Below are positions 21,873 through 33,084 of a stretch of 64,000 nt of DNA, piece after piece. A program made the translations under genes and the position numbers. Each line of letters starts with the position of its first letter. Position 1 is the first letter of the stretch. Below the pieces are notes generated by a model. That model was not told the DNA's origin and did no database searches. It was given only the letters and a program-made list of their open reading frames with translations. Origin of the DNA: Bimastos eiseni (Eukaryota; Annelida; Clitellata; Crassiclitellata; Lumbricidae); NCBI GenBank assembly GCA_959347315.1, contig OY365806.1, forward strand, positions 56,099,217 through 56,163,216, written 5' to 3'.

Positions 21873-24800
21873 TTATGCCAAGAAGAATTTGACAGATCCT
21901 TTCACAGCTCGATGACAAACATTGCAATTTAGGACAAGTGAACTACATTCAGCACAACAAACCAAATGACCACAAGGAAGGAAGACAATTTGGATCTCAT
22001 TTTCCTGACAAATCTTACAAAGCCTGGAGGATTTCATCTTCTGGTTCTCTTCCTTTAACAAGAAAGGTGCTGCAAATACAAAATCAATTCAAATATGTAA
22101 CACCTGTAATTATCTGTACAACTGCAATCAATCGCATTAGCAGATGTGAAGTATTACAAGTGCTAGAACTGACACCCGAGCAATTCATGTTGAGATATAA
22201 ATATAGCGTCCTATATAAATTTATAGGGCGCTATATAAATGTTCATATACATACACATACATACGTGGAAGAAGAAGAATTGTACCATTTCTGGACCAAT
22301 TCAAACTAACAGTTTGCAAAATGGTGCCATCGCAGATGTCCCGAAATTGAGGTAAGGCTTGGCTTCGTATATAACATGCATCTATGAAGAGACTTTTTAG
22401 TGGTAGTCCTCAAAGAAGTCTTGAGGCAAAAAACAATTGGAAAACAGTAATGAATATACATGTTTTCAAAACATACACAGCATTTGCGATGTGGCGGACG
22501 TATTTGCATCCACATTTTCACCATCATTATGCAGACGTCGAGATTCACTGTTCATCTGTTGCTGGTTCCCTGTTGCTGCAATCGTACCATTCCTTGATGA
22601 CTTGACTTTGCCTTTCTTCTTTTTTCTTTGTTGTGTTGTATTGCTAGCAGACATATTCTGCTGAACTAATTAAATAAATTTCAAGGTGAATAGTATTATT
22701 ACTTGCAAAGCTCATCAAAACAATTTTAATATTGAAATGATGGTAATTTTAGTATTAGGCCTATGCTTACCATTGGATATCATCCCATGATTCTTAGAAA
22801 GCAAAGTAACAATGACAATACAGGAGCTAAATAAAGAGACCAAATAAATATGCCTCAATATACTTTCATTTAGCTTATCACTTCGTTGGAGGTAAACAAA
22901 ACAACTAAACTAAAAATAAAAATCCACAAGGTCTGGGAATAAACTAAATAAAAAACCTATTACAATGGAGGTACTGCAGCGAGGAGTATCATCTAAAAAC
23001 TAACGGAAACTAACCATTATCAAGACTTGGAGAAATTCTGTCTTGAATGGATTCTACGTTCCGTTGGTCGTCTTCATCGTTCATAGCTATCTGGTAGGCG
23101 ATTACAGCATCTAGAAGAGCTTCAGCTGTTACGTAATCAACGCCTGCAGCAAATATCGATCGCATCAGTCACAGTCAATTATACACTTTTCTAAAGCAAC
23201 ATCTTACGATACATCACTGTCAATAATTACAAATTATTACAAAAGAAAGTCACAAAATAAGTGAATCTAACGCAGAGATGCAATTACTCACCTGATTATT
23301 TAAAATTTAAAGCTGATGATTATTACCAGCATCTTTCAAGTTCAGATGAAACATAATTGCTTGTTAAAATAGTTCTAAAATATTGAACCTATATCAATTA
23401 TACATTAGCCTGCATTAAATATGTAAAACATCTGCACATTATATAAATATACCAGCATTCAAATAAATACTTGGCAAAGCTTACTTTGAATGAAAAACTC
23501 GGCTTTTTGTTCATTTGAATTGCCACATCACTAATTCTCTCAATATAATCAAATTAAAAATAAATGTTTCAACTCTCTAAGTCTTTTTGAGTCAAACTCT
23601 GCTTAGCCAAAAGTTTCAATTTAAACACAAGATGTGTCAACTAAACCTGTTTGAATTTCTCACAGCGAACCACACAACCCATTTGATTACACTCACCTGT
23701 TTCAACCACCTTAAGATGAATCACAGCTTTAACAACTTCACTGGGAAATCCCATTTCAATAACTTCTAAGGCTGGCTTTGTATTTAGAAACCCATTCGTT
23801 TTAGAAGAAGCAATTACACCAACTAAGAAAAAAAGAAAACAAACACATTAAAAATTTTCATGCTGTGAATTTTATAATGACTGCATCTTTCAACAGAATA
23901 TTAAAAAAATTATCATCAGAGATCCAGGTTGTATAATCTGTATATGGACAAAAATTATTGTAACCATAATGTTAAATATTAAGAACACACTCTCCATTGC
24001 AAATATTTTTGTAATGTAAAGTAATACAATTTATATGTATGTCTGAAAGGCGCTCACACGATCTTCAGCGTCACAACACAAAATTACAAAATAACAATTG
24101 AAACATTGCAATTTTAACTAAAGTACAGAAAATAGCAACAAGACTGCAGAATTATTAGAATCTCCATTATACAATTTCTAAGAGAAGATTTTTATTTAAA
24201 TGGAGTCTATTAGAGTACTTAATGTAGATATTTTCAGGCCAAATAATCCAAAAGCATTTACCAAAAAGCGATAACTTACAACAATGCAGTTCAAAATAGC
24301 TTCATCTGAATATTAATAATAGTTTTGCATTGGATACCATAATTCCAATTCTGTATCAACTATCAAATGAATATGTAATCCAGATTTTTTATTATGATCT
24401 GAATTCTTACCAGCATCATCAATTTCATCTTTACATTCAGGACAACCACCAGCAGCATCACCTTCAAATACAGAAGGAACACCTGTCTCTTCGTCTTTAA
24501 ATTCAGGATGACCACCTGTTGCAGCTCTGGCCATTGCAGATGATGTATGATTGGTCGTCAATGGGTTGGTGCCAGAATGTTGGAGTGATTGTGGAGTGGA
24601 TGCTGATGCTCTAACCCGCTGCTGATGAAAGGCTAAAGGCAGATACTGATTCATAGAATAGTTTTCCTATAATAGCAAAATCATCAGCCACAAGCCTATA
24701 AATATAATGAAACAAAATAGGTTGATAAGGCATGTTAAAATCTAAATGGCAATGCACAGTCATAATAATGAAAATGGTGATGACTGATAAAATTTATAAT

Positions 24801-25502
24801 ATTATCAAGCTGAACAGAACTACCATTTCCATTCCGAATACAACTTTCATTCTACATGGTTAGTATTTTATTGCTGGGATGGAACAGCTGTACTGCAACC
24901 CATCGCGTACACAGGTGGCACATTGTCGAATGCCTGGCAGTATGAGCAGTAGCTGTGAAATAAGCAGGGGTTGTCAGGGTCCTGACGAATAAGCAGTCGC
25001 GGACCAACAGTGGTCTGAGACATCGACAAATGAGCAGGTGAAAGAAGAAAGAACACTGGAGAATACAATTAGAGAGGAGAGAAGAAATTACTGGAACAGT
25101 CAAAAACTTCATAGAAAATCAATGCTTGAAGAAATTATTGAAAGAATGAAGTCACAGACAGGTCTAGAACTCTGCTGTTGGCATGGATACTGGATGAGGG
25201 AAGTGGATGAGGCAACAGAGGTTAAGAATGCGGTACAGAGCAGAGAAGAATGGCTGAAAAGAAGCCAATTTGAACTAATGAAGACAAGAAAAACTCACCT
25301 ATCAGGTTGCGTGTAATTACTTCCTCAAGCTATTAAAATCAAAAATAATTACCGAGATGCTGACTACTTGGTCTGATGGCGGTAATCGTAGTTGTAATTC
25401 TGCATCTGATGACAACATTTGAGGGTTGCCTACAGGAGATCTAGGATATGGCAATGGATGGTCACAGCTGGAAGAGCCATCTGCCAGATCTCCAATTGCC
25501 AT
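21873..25502 (-). CDS. IAP-type UBA-RING protein without BIR domain, seven exons
   Basis: Minus-strand exons, in order: 25353-25502, 24411-24666, 23697-23822, 23015-23143, 22771-22792, 22477-22643 and 21873-22069. All introns are GT-AG, the phases match at every junction and the total is 1047 nt (348 residues). Residues 1-150 are a low-complexity S/P/G-rich leader. A UBA domain at about 150-195 (A-L-E-V-I-E-M-G-F-P plus V-D-Y-V-T-A-E-A-L-L-D-A-V) spans the exon 3/4 junction. A basic, polar linker follows. A C-terminal RING (301-335) has ligands C301, C304, C316, H318, C322, C325, C332 and C335, with the C-x2-C-x11-C-x-H-x3-C-x2-C-x6-C-x2-C spacing of IAPs and an aromatic IAP-like tail. Predicted cytosolic E3 ubiquitin ligase binding ubiquitin through its UBA domain. 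No BIR domain was found upstream. Exon 5 is a 22-nt microexon. An in-frame TAG (25533-25535) lies upstream of the chosen ATG, but an acceptor at 25533 could extend the frame. Confidence 0.8.
22771..22792 (-). other. 22-nt microexon of the UBA-RING gene
   Basis: Bounded on the minus strand by TTGCTTTCTAAG and GTAAGC. It converts phase 1 to phase 2. Without it, the preceding exon spliced to the next runs into a stop, so phase logic demands it or an equivalent exon. It adds about seven residues (E-S-W-D-D-I-Q). Confidence 0.65.
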
Positions 25503-25535
25503 CTTTATGGGACTTGATGTCAAAAAGTAGGTCTA

Positions 25536-25924
25536 CTCACAAATCTCAAAAGAAAACTGAAAAAACAGAACACAGAGCATCAGTCATATACATAAAATTC
25601 AGTTTCAAAAGTATCTGCTAAAAAACATGTTTTCTTGAATTTGAAAGGGATGACCATGTGGTGGCAGTATCGGTTGCAGTATTAGTGGTGGAAGTGTCGA
25701 TAGTAGTAGTGTTCTTTGTAGTATACTCATCATAAGCTTAAAAATAAACAGCAATTCAATAGATGCCAATGGACAGAAATAACCAGAGTTAGCTTTAACG
25801 GCACATAAAATGCGCTGCATGAACTATGTTATTGAACTTCACACAACACAATAATACAATACGACTAGGCATTTATAGTGTGCTTTAACAAGACAAGTCT
25901 TGCACAAAGGTGTGCTGTGCTGTG
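25536..25924. other. Probable 5' region of the UBA-RING gene
   Basis: On the minus strand a strong acceptor-like tract (TTCTGTTTTTTCAG, near 25545-25560) suggests a 5' UTR intron. A threonine-rich open frame at about 25620-25735 could be a leader exon but lacks clear splice sites. No BIR signature. Confidence 0.35.
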
Positions 25925-26158
25925 TTCTCAGTCATAGTTCAAGGAAAAAAGATAGGTCTTCAGTATTGACTTGAACAGTGCAACGGATGTAGCTTGGCGG
26001 ACTGTAGTTGGGAGACCATTCCATTGCATGGGTCCTGCGATTGAGAAAGCACTGTTCCGAAACTTCCTGTTTGTAGGAGATATGGTAAAGTGCCTCTGAG
26101 TAGCCGAGCGAAGGCCTCTTAAGATAGACTCAGAACATAACGCAACATTAACATACAT
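25925..26158 (-). mobile_element. LINE reverse transcriptase C-terminus, fragment
   Basis: An open minus-strand frame of 76 codons. It shows the typical tail of CR1/L2-group reverse transcriptases: R-S-A-T-Q-R-H, then F-S-I-A-G-P-M-Q-W-N-G-L-P, and L-F-K-S-I-L-K-T-Y-L-F before the stop. Downstream, a GCACACTATAAATGCC-like 3' end follows. Well preserved compared with other LINE fragments here, suggesting recent insertion. Confidence 0.8.
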
Positions 26159-27254
26159 AGGCCTAACTGTCTTATAGCAATCATTTACCCACGCCCAAGA
26201 CTGACACTGATCGACTGAAAAACTATTTCAAGGCTTTATTGAAAAAAGCTTGACTACTTACATTATTAGTCTGCTTTTCGGTTCCTCGCTCTGAAAGCAA
26301 ATGTCTTCCTTAAGTGTAATAGACCAACACGTATAAACACATTGAACATAACCCTGGTTTTAAGCTAACTAGTTTATCTACTCAAACGTCCTCCACTTAA
26401 TAAAAATAGCAATAATAACCCACGTAAGCACATGTGAATCATATAACCGTAATTGACAACAACCTCTCATAACCACTATAACCTCAACTTAAAGGATGAA
26501 TATTAACAGGTCTGGAGTGACCTCATGACGTTGTAACTATTATGGAACGCGGCCCTCAGGCGGATGGGAATTTATAATTATAAATATGTAGGAAACCGAC
26601 GAATATACATATTGAAAAATCGCATGTGGATATTTTAACACCGTGTTTAATATCATGTATAAAAATTTTAATGGGGCTACATCTGCTGGTAATGATTCAA
26701 CGGGTATCATAATTACAATTTCCTAATTTCTAAAGGGTCACTCAAAAGTCAATCGCCTAGGTAAGCTATGCCTGTTCAACGGGCTTTCCCTTGGCCTTCT
26801 ATTATTGAAAATACATAACCTTTTTGATTTCACCATACTTCGCACAAACCGGAAGCTTGTAAATCGTACCTTCTCCAGTTGCCTTCTCCAAAGCCTCCAT
26901 AGCAAAACCCATGGAAATTCCGTCGGTAATCCCCACACTCATAAAGGAAAACAGAGCGTGGTCATCGTTGACGCAAATCTATTGGTCAGCCGCAAAATGG
27001 GCCAGACGAGGTGATTTAAATGGAGCCATCTATCGAATGTGTTGACCAGTGTAAATTTTCAATACTGCCTTCGCCCGATATCGAATAAAAACGACTTAAA
27101 CTTTAAATATAAAAAACTGAGTTTATATTCAACTAGGATTGAAAGAAGATAATCGAATGGCCAAGGCAATCGACTGCTAAGGACTAAACATAGAATTGGA
27201 TTTTTGAGACTTTGCATAGATTGACTCGACACTTCCGAAATGAATAGTTCAATC
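26159..27254. other. Gene-free stretch
   Basis: No recognisable gene. The open frames at 26738-27014 lack domains. Could hold the distal promoter of the UBA-RING gene. Confidence 0.4.
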
Positions 27255-27616
27255 CAGAGGTACAATAAACCAAGATTTAAAAAAATCAAAAGTTGGTTTC
27301 TTGGTTTTATTTGGTTTTTTGGTTTTTAGTTTTCCTTTAGATCTTGTTACAACAGCTTTGTTATAGACCTACATGTACAAAGCATCAAACACGTACAACA
27401 TGAAAAGGAGCTCCAACTTCTTTATATAATTAGGCCTAATTTATCTTGATTTCCGACTGAATAACACACAATTAGTAATATAAATAGTAATATTAGTAAA
27501 TTTAAAGAAATATATTTAAAAAAACCAAAAAATTGCCATTTTTGGTTTCTTATTGGTCTTATTGTAAAAAAAGCAAAAAACAAAATAACCAAAAAACCAA
27601 CATGTTTGCAGCCCTG
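27255..27616. mobile_element. hAT-like MITE, family A, copy 3
   Basis: A 362-bp element in the same orientation as copy 1, ending AACATGTTTGCAGCCCTG. It has a perfect 8-bp duplication GTTCAATC at 27247-27254 and 27617-27624. The left end is slightly decayed (CAGAGGTACAATA). The interior shares the TTTTTTGGTTTTTAGTTTTCC and AATAGTAATATTAGTAAATT blocks with the other copies. Confidence 0.9.
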
Positions 27617-27719
27617 GTTCAATCACACTCTATTATTCGTTCTCGTCATTACTCGTATTCTGAACGTGGTCGTAACCTAAGAATAGTTGGTCGTAACTGT
27701 CGGCCATTGACTCAGTGTT

Positions 27720-27965
27720 GGACACGAGGTCAAAACCTCGAGACCAAGATCGAGAGGTCCAAGACCAAGACCAAGACCGGGTGGTCCGAGACCAAGACCA
27801 AGACCATGACCGGGTGGTCCGAGACCAAGACCGAGACCAAGATCGAGAGGTCCAAGACCAAGATCAAGACCGGGTGGTCCGAGTCCGAGACCAAGACCAA
27901 GACCGGGTGGTCCGAGACCAAGACCGAGACCAAGACCCAGAGGTCCAAGACCAAGACCAAGACCG
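27720..27965. repeat. GACCAAGACC array 1
   Basis: Hexamer-type array of AAGACC/GAGACC with recurring GGGTGGTCCGAG. Higher-order units are about 57-60 bases. It gives long repetitive frames on both strands, none of them a believable gene. Confidence 0.9.
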
Positions 27966-28504
27966 ATGCTCTTTTTTATAAACTATTCAATTTATTAAGA
28001 CTCTAAAACGGAATAACACGCTTAAAACATTAATTTTATTGCTGAAGAATACTAATCTTAATAATGGTCCAGAAACAGTTTTACCGCCAGTCTGAACTTT
28101 TGCGGGTTCAGCCATTGGGTTCGGCCGGAGAATAGGCCTACCACACTAGAAATTGCTTAGGCCTACAGTATACGATTTAAATACTAAAGACTTTAAGAAC
28201 AAGTAGGCTAAATTAACGTTCCGTTTGAATTATGTAGGTCTACTTGTACTCGGAATTGTAAGTTAATAGTGTAACCAGTACACGTGGCCGACCACATATA
28301 CATTAGATTGTTCCAGAACCTTGAAATTTGTGAAAGCAAATTTTTTAAATGGCTGGTTCCGTTGCATATATATTTTTAGTTCACAGTAACATGTATATTT
28401 AGATGATCTAAACACCTGTGTTTCTAATCGAAAATAACCGATAGATATAAAAGAAATTGCTCTGATACGGCAAATGAGTGAAATAACCAAGAACGCTAGC
28501 CTAA
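27966..28504. other. Spacer between two GACC arrays
   Basis: No gene seen. With the two flanking arrays in the same orientation it may be the body of one mobile element, but no ends were found. Confidence 0.35.
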
Positions 28505-28690
28505 GACGGAGACCAATCCCAAGACCGTTCCTTTAAGATCAAGACCAAGACCGAAGCATCCGAGACCAAGACCAGGACTAAGACCGATGGTCCGAGACCT
28601 AGACCAAGACCGATGCACTCGAGACCAAGACCAAGATCGCAGTTTTCCGGTCTCGAGACCGTCTCGAGACCAAGACCGCGGTCTCGAGAC
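28505..28690. repeat. GACCAAGACC array 2
   Basis: Same hexamer theme as array 1, with GGTCTCGAGACCG palindromic joints at about 28655-28690. Confidence 0.85.
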
Positions 28691-28699
28691 CACATCCCT

Positions 28700-29080
28700 G
28701 CATGGACTCCATGGAGATGAGATTTCGTTGGCACGTGAGCTCACCAATGATGACCTCCTCTCCCTCTTCGCTCTCTAACCGTTTCAATTCTAAGCACCAT
28801 GCATCTACCTTTCCATTCTAAACTTAAGTCCCACCTTTTCAAGAACTCTTACCCAGACTCTTTACTTGACATTCCATCTGTCAATCCTCGACTAAATCGA
28901 CACCTTCCTAAAACAGCTAATCTGCCTTCCTGCTGACCTCCTGGAAAACCGAACTCTAACCTCTCACGGACTATCCTTTGGACAACCCTTTCGCTCGTGA
29001 ATAAGCTGTGCCTGTCGCTTAGCTTTCAAGTGGCGCATTATAAATTTGGAGATTACGATCGCGATTGCCTTAGGCCTTTT
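28700..29080 (+). mobile_element. LINE family B 3' end, copy 2
   Basis: Decayed reverse-transcriptase tail (an L-K-S-H-L-F-K-N-S-Y-P stretch at about 28825-28855). It is followed by TGAATAAGCTGTGCC, GCATTATAAATTTGGAG and an ATTACGATCGCGATT tail. Stops and frameshifts are present. Confidence 0.6.
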
Positions 29081-29716
29081 ATCTCTAGGCCTAGGCCTAT
29101 ATATACGTCTGAATGTTTGCTTGCCAGAATTAGTCCTTAGCGGTCGTCAACGAGCTGGTTCCGCAAGTTTGCTTTTTCGGGCACGATAGAAATTCCTAGA
29201 TTACGATTAAGATTCGAACAATACAGTAGTTTCTCTGGTGAAGACTGCAAATCCTATTCCTTACGAAATCGAGCGTTCCTCGCGAGCAGTCACCGTTGCA
29301 TATAAAGGCTTGTACTAGGTAGGTCTGCCGTTAACGAGTAGCTTTGGAGTCGAGTATCCGGTCGAGTAGCTTAGCGAGTACCCCGGTAGGCCTACTCGTT
29401 AATATCGGAAGTTCTATAATACTAGCTGCATGGATGGCTTCTACTAAACACCGACCATGCTTTAGACTATAGCAGCAGAACAGTCCAACAGAGGCCGAGA
29501 GAAACTCCGGGTTCCTTCCCTAATCTTTTGGTACCTCAGGGTGCGCTCCTGAGATCTTCCCAAGTTCGATTACCCACTGGGTAAGTCTGACGTTTTGACA
29601 CAGATTCGAGAAGAATACTGCCGATGATGACACCACGATCCGGTCAATAATATCGACTCGGTTTTCACGAACTTGTCTTTATTCGCAACTAATCAAGAAG
29701 ATCATACGTTCTACAC
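29081..29716. other. Gene-free stretch
   Basis: No gene seen. Repeated GAGTAGCTT/GAGTA motifs at about 29330-29395. Confidence 0.4.
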
Positions 29717-30820
29717 CAGTCACTGTGGTCACCAACCTTTTATTGGTGAGGAGCAGCATTGAGAAGGTTTGCAACTTTTACGAGCCGCCGTGGTTTTACG
29801 AGCACAACAAATGCAGTTATTCAACTAATGATGCTGTTCCTCACGATAGCAACTTTCATCATTAGCTTTGAGTTTTACTCATAATATATTTGATATCCAA
29901 GAAAATGGACATTTCAGCCATAATCAAAATATGGCACATAATTATTACAAAATTATTCATAGACTTGTCCAGTTATTCATCTTTATGCATGGTTACGAAC
30001 TATACTGGTAATGAGAGACCTGGTTCTGATCGAGTTTTGACAGATGCATCTCGTGGTAGGCCTATATAAATAATTTTCTCACGTTCTTCAACCAAGCCAT
30101 ATCCGACATAACACCACGCCTCAGCAACAATCGTTACACTGAATTTTGCACATTTTCAATTCCTTCTTCATCTGCATCAGGCTTCTATATATATCAGACC
30201 ATGGGCCTCTCACTCAAAACTCTTCAGGAACTCATATTCTGACTCTTCCGATTCTCCACGTCTCCCAACTCTCACGGTCTCACCTTAAACGACACCCGCC
30301 TCAACAGGACACGGGACTTCGAATTCGACAGCCCATCTGATTCGACGCAGCGCTAGTGAATTAGCTTGATGCTTTGCACTTAGTTTTTGAGTGGCGTTTT
30401 AGAAGTTTGGAGATTGCAATAATGCAATTACATGTACGATTAGTTATTCCAGGAGATTCTCTGTCATTGAGTTAGGAATGCTCATTCCTGAAAAAGTTTG
30501 TATGCATAAACAAATTGATCCAAAAAAGCAAAATCAATTGCAAAATGAAAACCCAGCAACTTCAAATTCAATTAGTTAAAATGCCCTGTTATGTCATTTC
30601 AAAATGACAAGTCCAGCAACCATGCGAGGAATGTCTGCCTTTTCTCTGCAAAAAATTATTTAATATGTGAACACTGCATAAGAAAGGATTCAAAACCTTT
30701 TGCAATTTTATTTCGGTATAATTATAAAAAAATGCAATTTTTCTGTAAAGCTCTGGAGAGCCGCCACATAACTCCCCGAGAGCCGCAAATGGCTCGCGAG
30801 CCACAGGTTGGTGACCACTG
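29717..30820. mobile_element. 1.1-kb non-autonomous hAT-like element
   Basis: The left end CAGTCACTGTGGTCACCAAC and the right end (inward) CAGTGGTCACCAACCTGTGG are inverted and flanked by a perfect 8-bp duplication, TTCTACAC, at 29709-29716 and 30821-30828. The right subterminal region carries GAGAGCCGC / GAGCCGCAAATGGCTCGC repeats typical of this transposon class. No transposase frame remains. A LINE family B 3' end (30180-30502) is nested within. Confidence 0.8.
30180..30502 (+). mobile_element. LINE family B 3' end, copy 3 (nested)
   Basis: Contains a decayed S-K-L-F-R-N-S-Y-S stretch, then GTGGCGTTTTAGAAGTTTGG and the tail region. Its last about 110 bases match 35885-35995 on the opposite strand almost base for base. 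Confidence 0.65.
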
Positions 30821-30914
30821 TTCTACACACACTTCAAAAACGAACTCTTCAATTCTCACGACTAAGCACGTTCTTCTCGACAGACGATTCGATTACAGTC
30901 AACAGACCCTCTTA

Positions 30915-31345
30915 TATAGTCGAGGCGGTACATGACCTCATGTACCGGTACATGACCTTGTGTACCGGTACATGACAATACCTCATGAATATGCAGCGGT
31001 ATATGGCCCATGCACCTCATGAATATGCAGCGGTGCATAGCCCATTAATGGGCTATGCACTGCTTGCATGAATATCCTCAATTCAATATCATGAATTACC
31101 TCATGAATATGCATGAAGCATCGACTGGCGAGAACGGTACATGACCTATGTACCATATGAATATGCAATGGTACCTCGGCTGACGAGAACGGTACATGCC
31201 CTATGTACCTCGAGAATATTCAGTGGTACCTAGGCTGGCGGCTGCGGGGGAAAGCGGAACATGACCTCATGTACCGCAGGTACCGGTACATGACCTTGGC
31301 CCAGTGGTACCTCGGGAGGTGGCTGCGGAGGGAAAGAGGTATGGC
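30915..31345. repeat. Irregular GGTACATGACC / ATGAATATGCA repeat cluster
   Basis: Five to six irregular copies of units combining GGTACATGACC, GTACCGG and CATGAATATGCAGCGG. A perfect 28-bp palindrome sits at 31033-31060 (GTGCATAGCCCATT and complement). ATGAATATGC(A) recurs at about 30986, 31020, 31104 and 31150 and resembles POU-factor sites. Function unknown. Confidence 0.75.
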
Positions 31346-32011
31346 CCCCAGCAAGGCGATTTCGCCTCATTTTGTTATGCAAAATAATAAAATATATGCT
31401 GCAGAAAGCCTTCTGGAACCGGAAATTGCAATTTTCAGACCGGAAGTGGAAGCATGCGGGCACTCTAGTAAAAAAATACTCGAGTAATTTTTGGAGTCGG
31501 GTATTCGCGAGTAGGCTACCAGGGTGCCGTCTGGCGGCGGCAGCCCTAGTGCTAAGAGAGAGTGCTCAGTTACATTATACATAACATAATATGCACTAAA
31601 GTCTCGCAATTAACATCAGAGAAAATCAACTAATGTTAATGTAGACGGGGTTTCTATATAAATTATAGTTGGCCTATAGCCAGTAGCCATATGACCTTGA
31701 TTCAGTTTCATGAATCTCGGTTCAGTTTGCAGTGAGAACTGATCGAGTGTATGAGATCCTTCACCACTGTTGCTAACTCGAATAAATCCAACCTCCAAAT
31801 GAATATAATCTCTGGGGAGTGGCTACAACCAACTTCCGGTTTTTATAAAATAAAAACTCTAATTGCTTTTTAATTAGACGCCCAGAGTCGAAGAATGGAC
31901 GTACGGGATGGAGACATTGATTACAACCATTTATCGAATGTAGGCCCTAGCTGTGTGCAAATTCTTTTAAAATAATTATGAATTGTTTAGGCTTTAGGCC
32001 TACGCCTATCT
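31346..32011. other. Gene-free stretch
   Basis: No gene seen. Confidence 0.4.
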
Positions 32012-32225
32012 GTCCACTTCGCGTTTATATTACGTCGCTCCAAATTCCTGATTTTAAGTATAATATAAACCTAAAGGTTAAACTGAGAAGAGAAGCAGAA
32101 CGGAAGAAGACGGAAGAAGAAAACGGAGGAAGATGACGTATTCGAAAAGGACAAAATAAAGAATGAAAACTCGGAGAAGACGCGATGAAGAGATGAAGAG
32201 GACGCGAATAAGACGAGAGAGAGAG
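32012..32225 (+). repeat. 214-bp duplicated segment, copy 1
   Basis: Matches 35671-35884 in the same orientation with two substitutions visible by eye. Purine-rich second half (GAAGAAGACGGAAG type). Confidence 0.9.
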
Positions 32226-33084
32226 TCGAGAAGAAGACATGAGGGAGGCAAAGGCAGAGGACGGGGTGGAACGCCGAGGAGGAGTAGGCCTAAGATGACG
32301 GACGGGGTAGATAGAAGAGGAAGATGGAAGAAGTGGCTCTCACACAGAGACATGTCTGCTGAACCATAATTGCGTATATATATATATAAATCTGTTATGC
32401 TATGTTATGCCTATGTATAGACTACATGTAGTCAGTCGGTGCTGCAGAGTATTTAATGCGTCTGAGTGTGAAGAAATTGATGTGTTGTGAGAGACAGTGA
32501 CCATCATCTGGACAATCGAAGAATCTTGATATGGAAATCGATTCAGAAAGCCCAGGTCCTTAAAGATAAGCTGAAACCTTTATTCAACGAAGTCCATTCA
32601 TTCACTCCAGTGACACCATTAGGGCCTATAGATGGCAGCCTGCTGCGTCGTGTACCTGGTTCCGGATCTGCATATATTCGTTATTCAACGATCTCCGCTC
32701 CACGGAATCATCGATTTGGCCAAGTGAAGATGAGTTATGTTGTTATTTGGAGAGAAAACGTTTTGAGACTCCCGAAATTTTGAGCTTGTCTGGTCAGGAA
32801 GTCATTAAGAAATAATTGGACTATGTATACAATTACAAGGAGAGCTTCTCTGCATCTGGCCAGCACGTCTAATTTGGAGACAGCCTTTTATTACATTTTC
32901 AAAGAATATTGTCTGGGTGATATAAACTGATTCACGACCATAATTTAAGTGTTGGTTTACGTTGGAGCAGAAAAGTACAACATGATTATAAGACGAATTT
33001 CCTAGAGGTCTATGTGCAATTGTACTATTCCAACAAAGGAGGCTAAATATATTGCGAACGTGCGCAATTAATTCTGGTAGTTAC
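32226..33084. other. Gene-free stretch
   Basis: Purine-rich continuation to about 32340, then unique sequence with no recognised gene. The frame at 32487-32783 has no known domain. Confidence 0.4.

Noticed and set aside
27720..27965. CRISPR-like array
   Set aside because: Direct repeats without unique spacers, hexamer-based, in a eukaryotic genome. No array elsewhere either.
32487..32783. 98-codon plus-strand ORF
   Set aside because: No recognisable domain, splice context or repeat homology.
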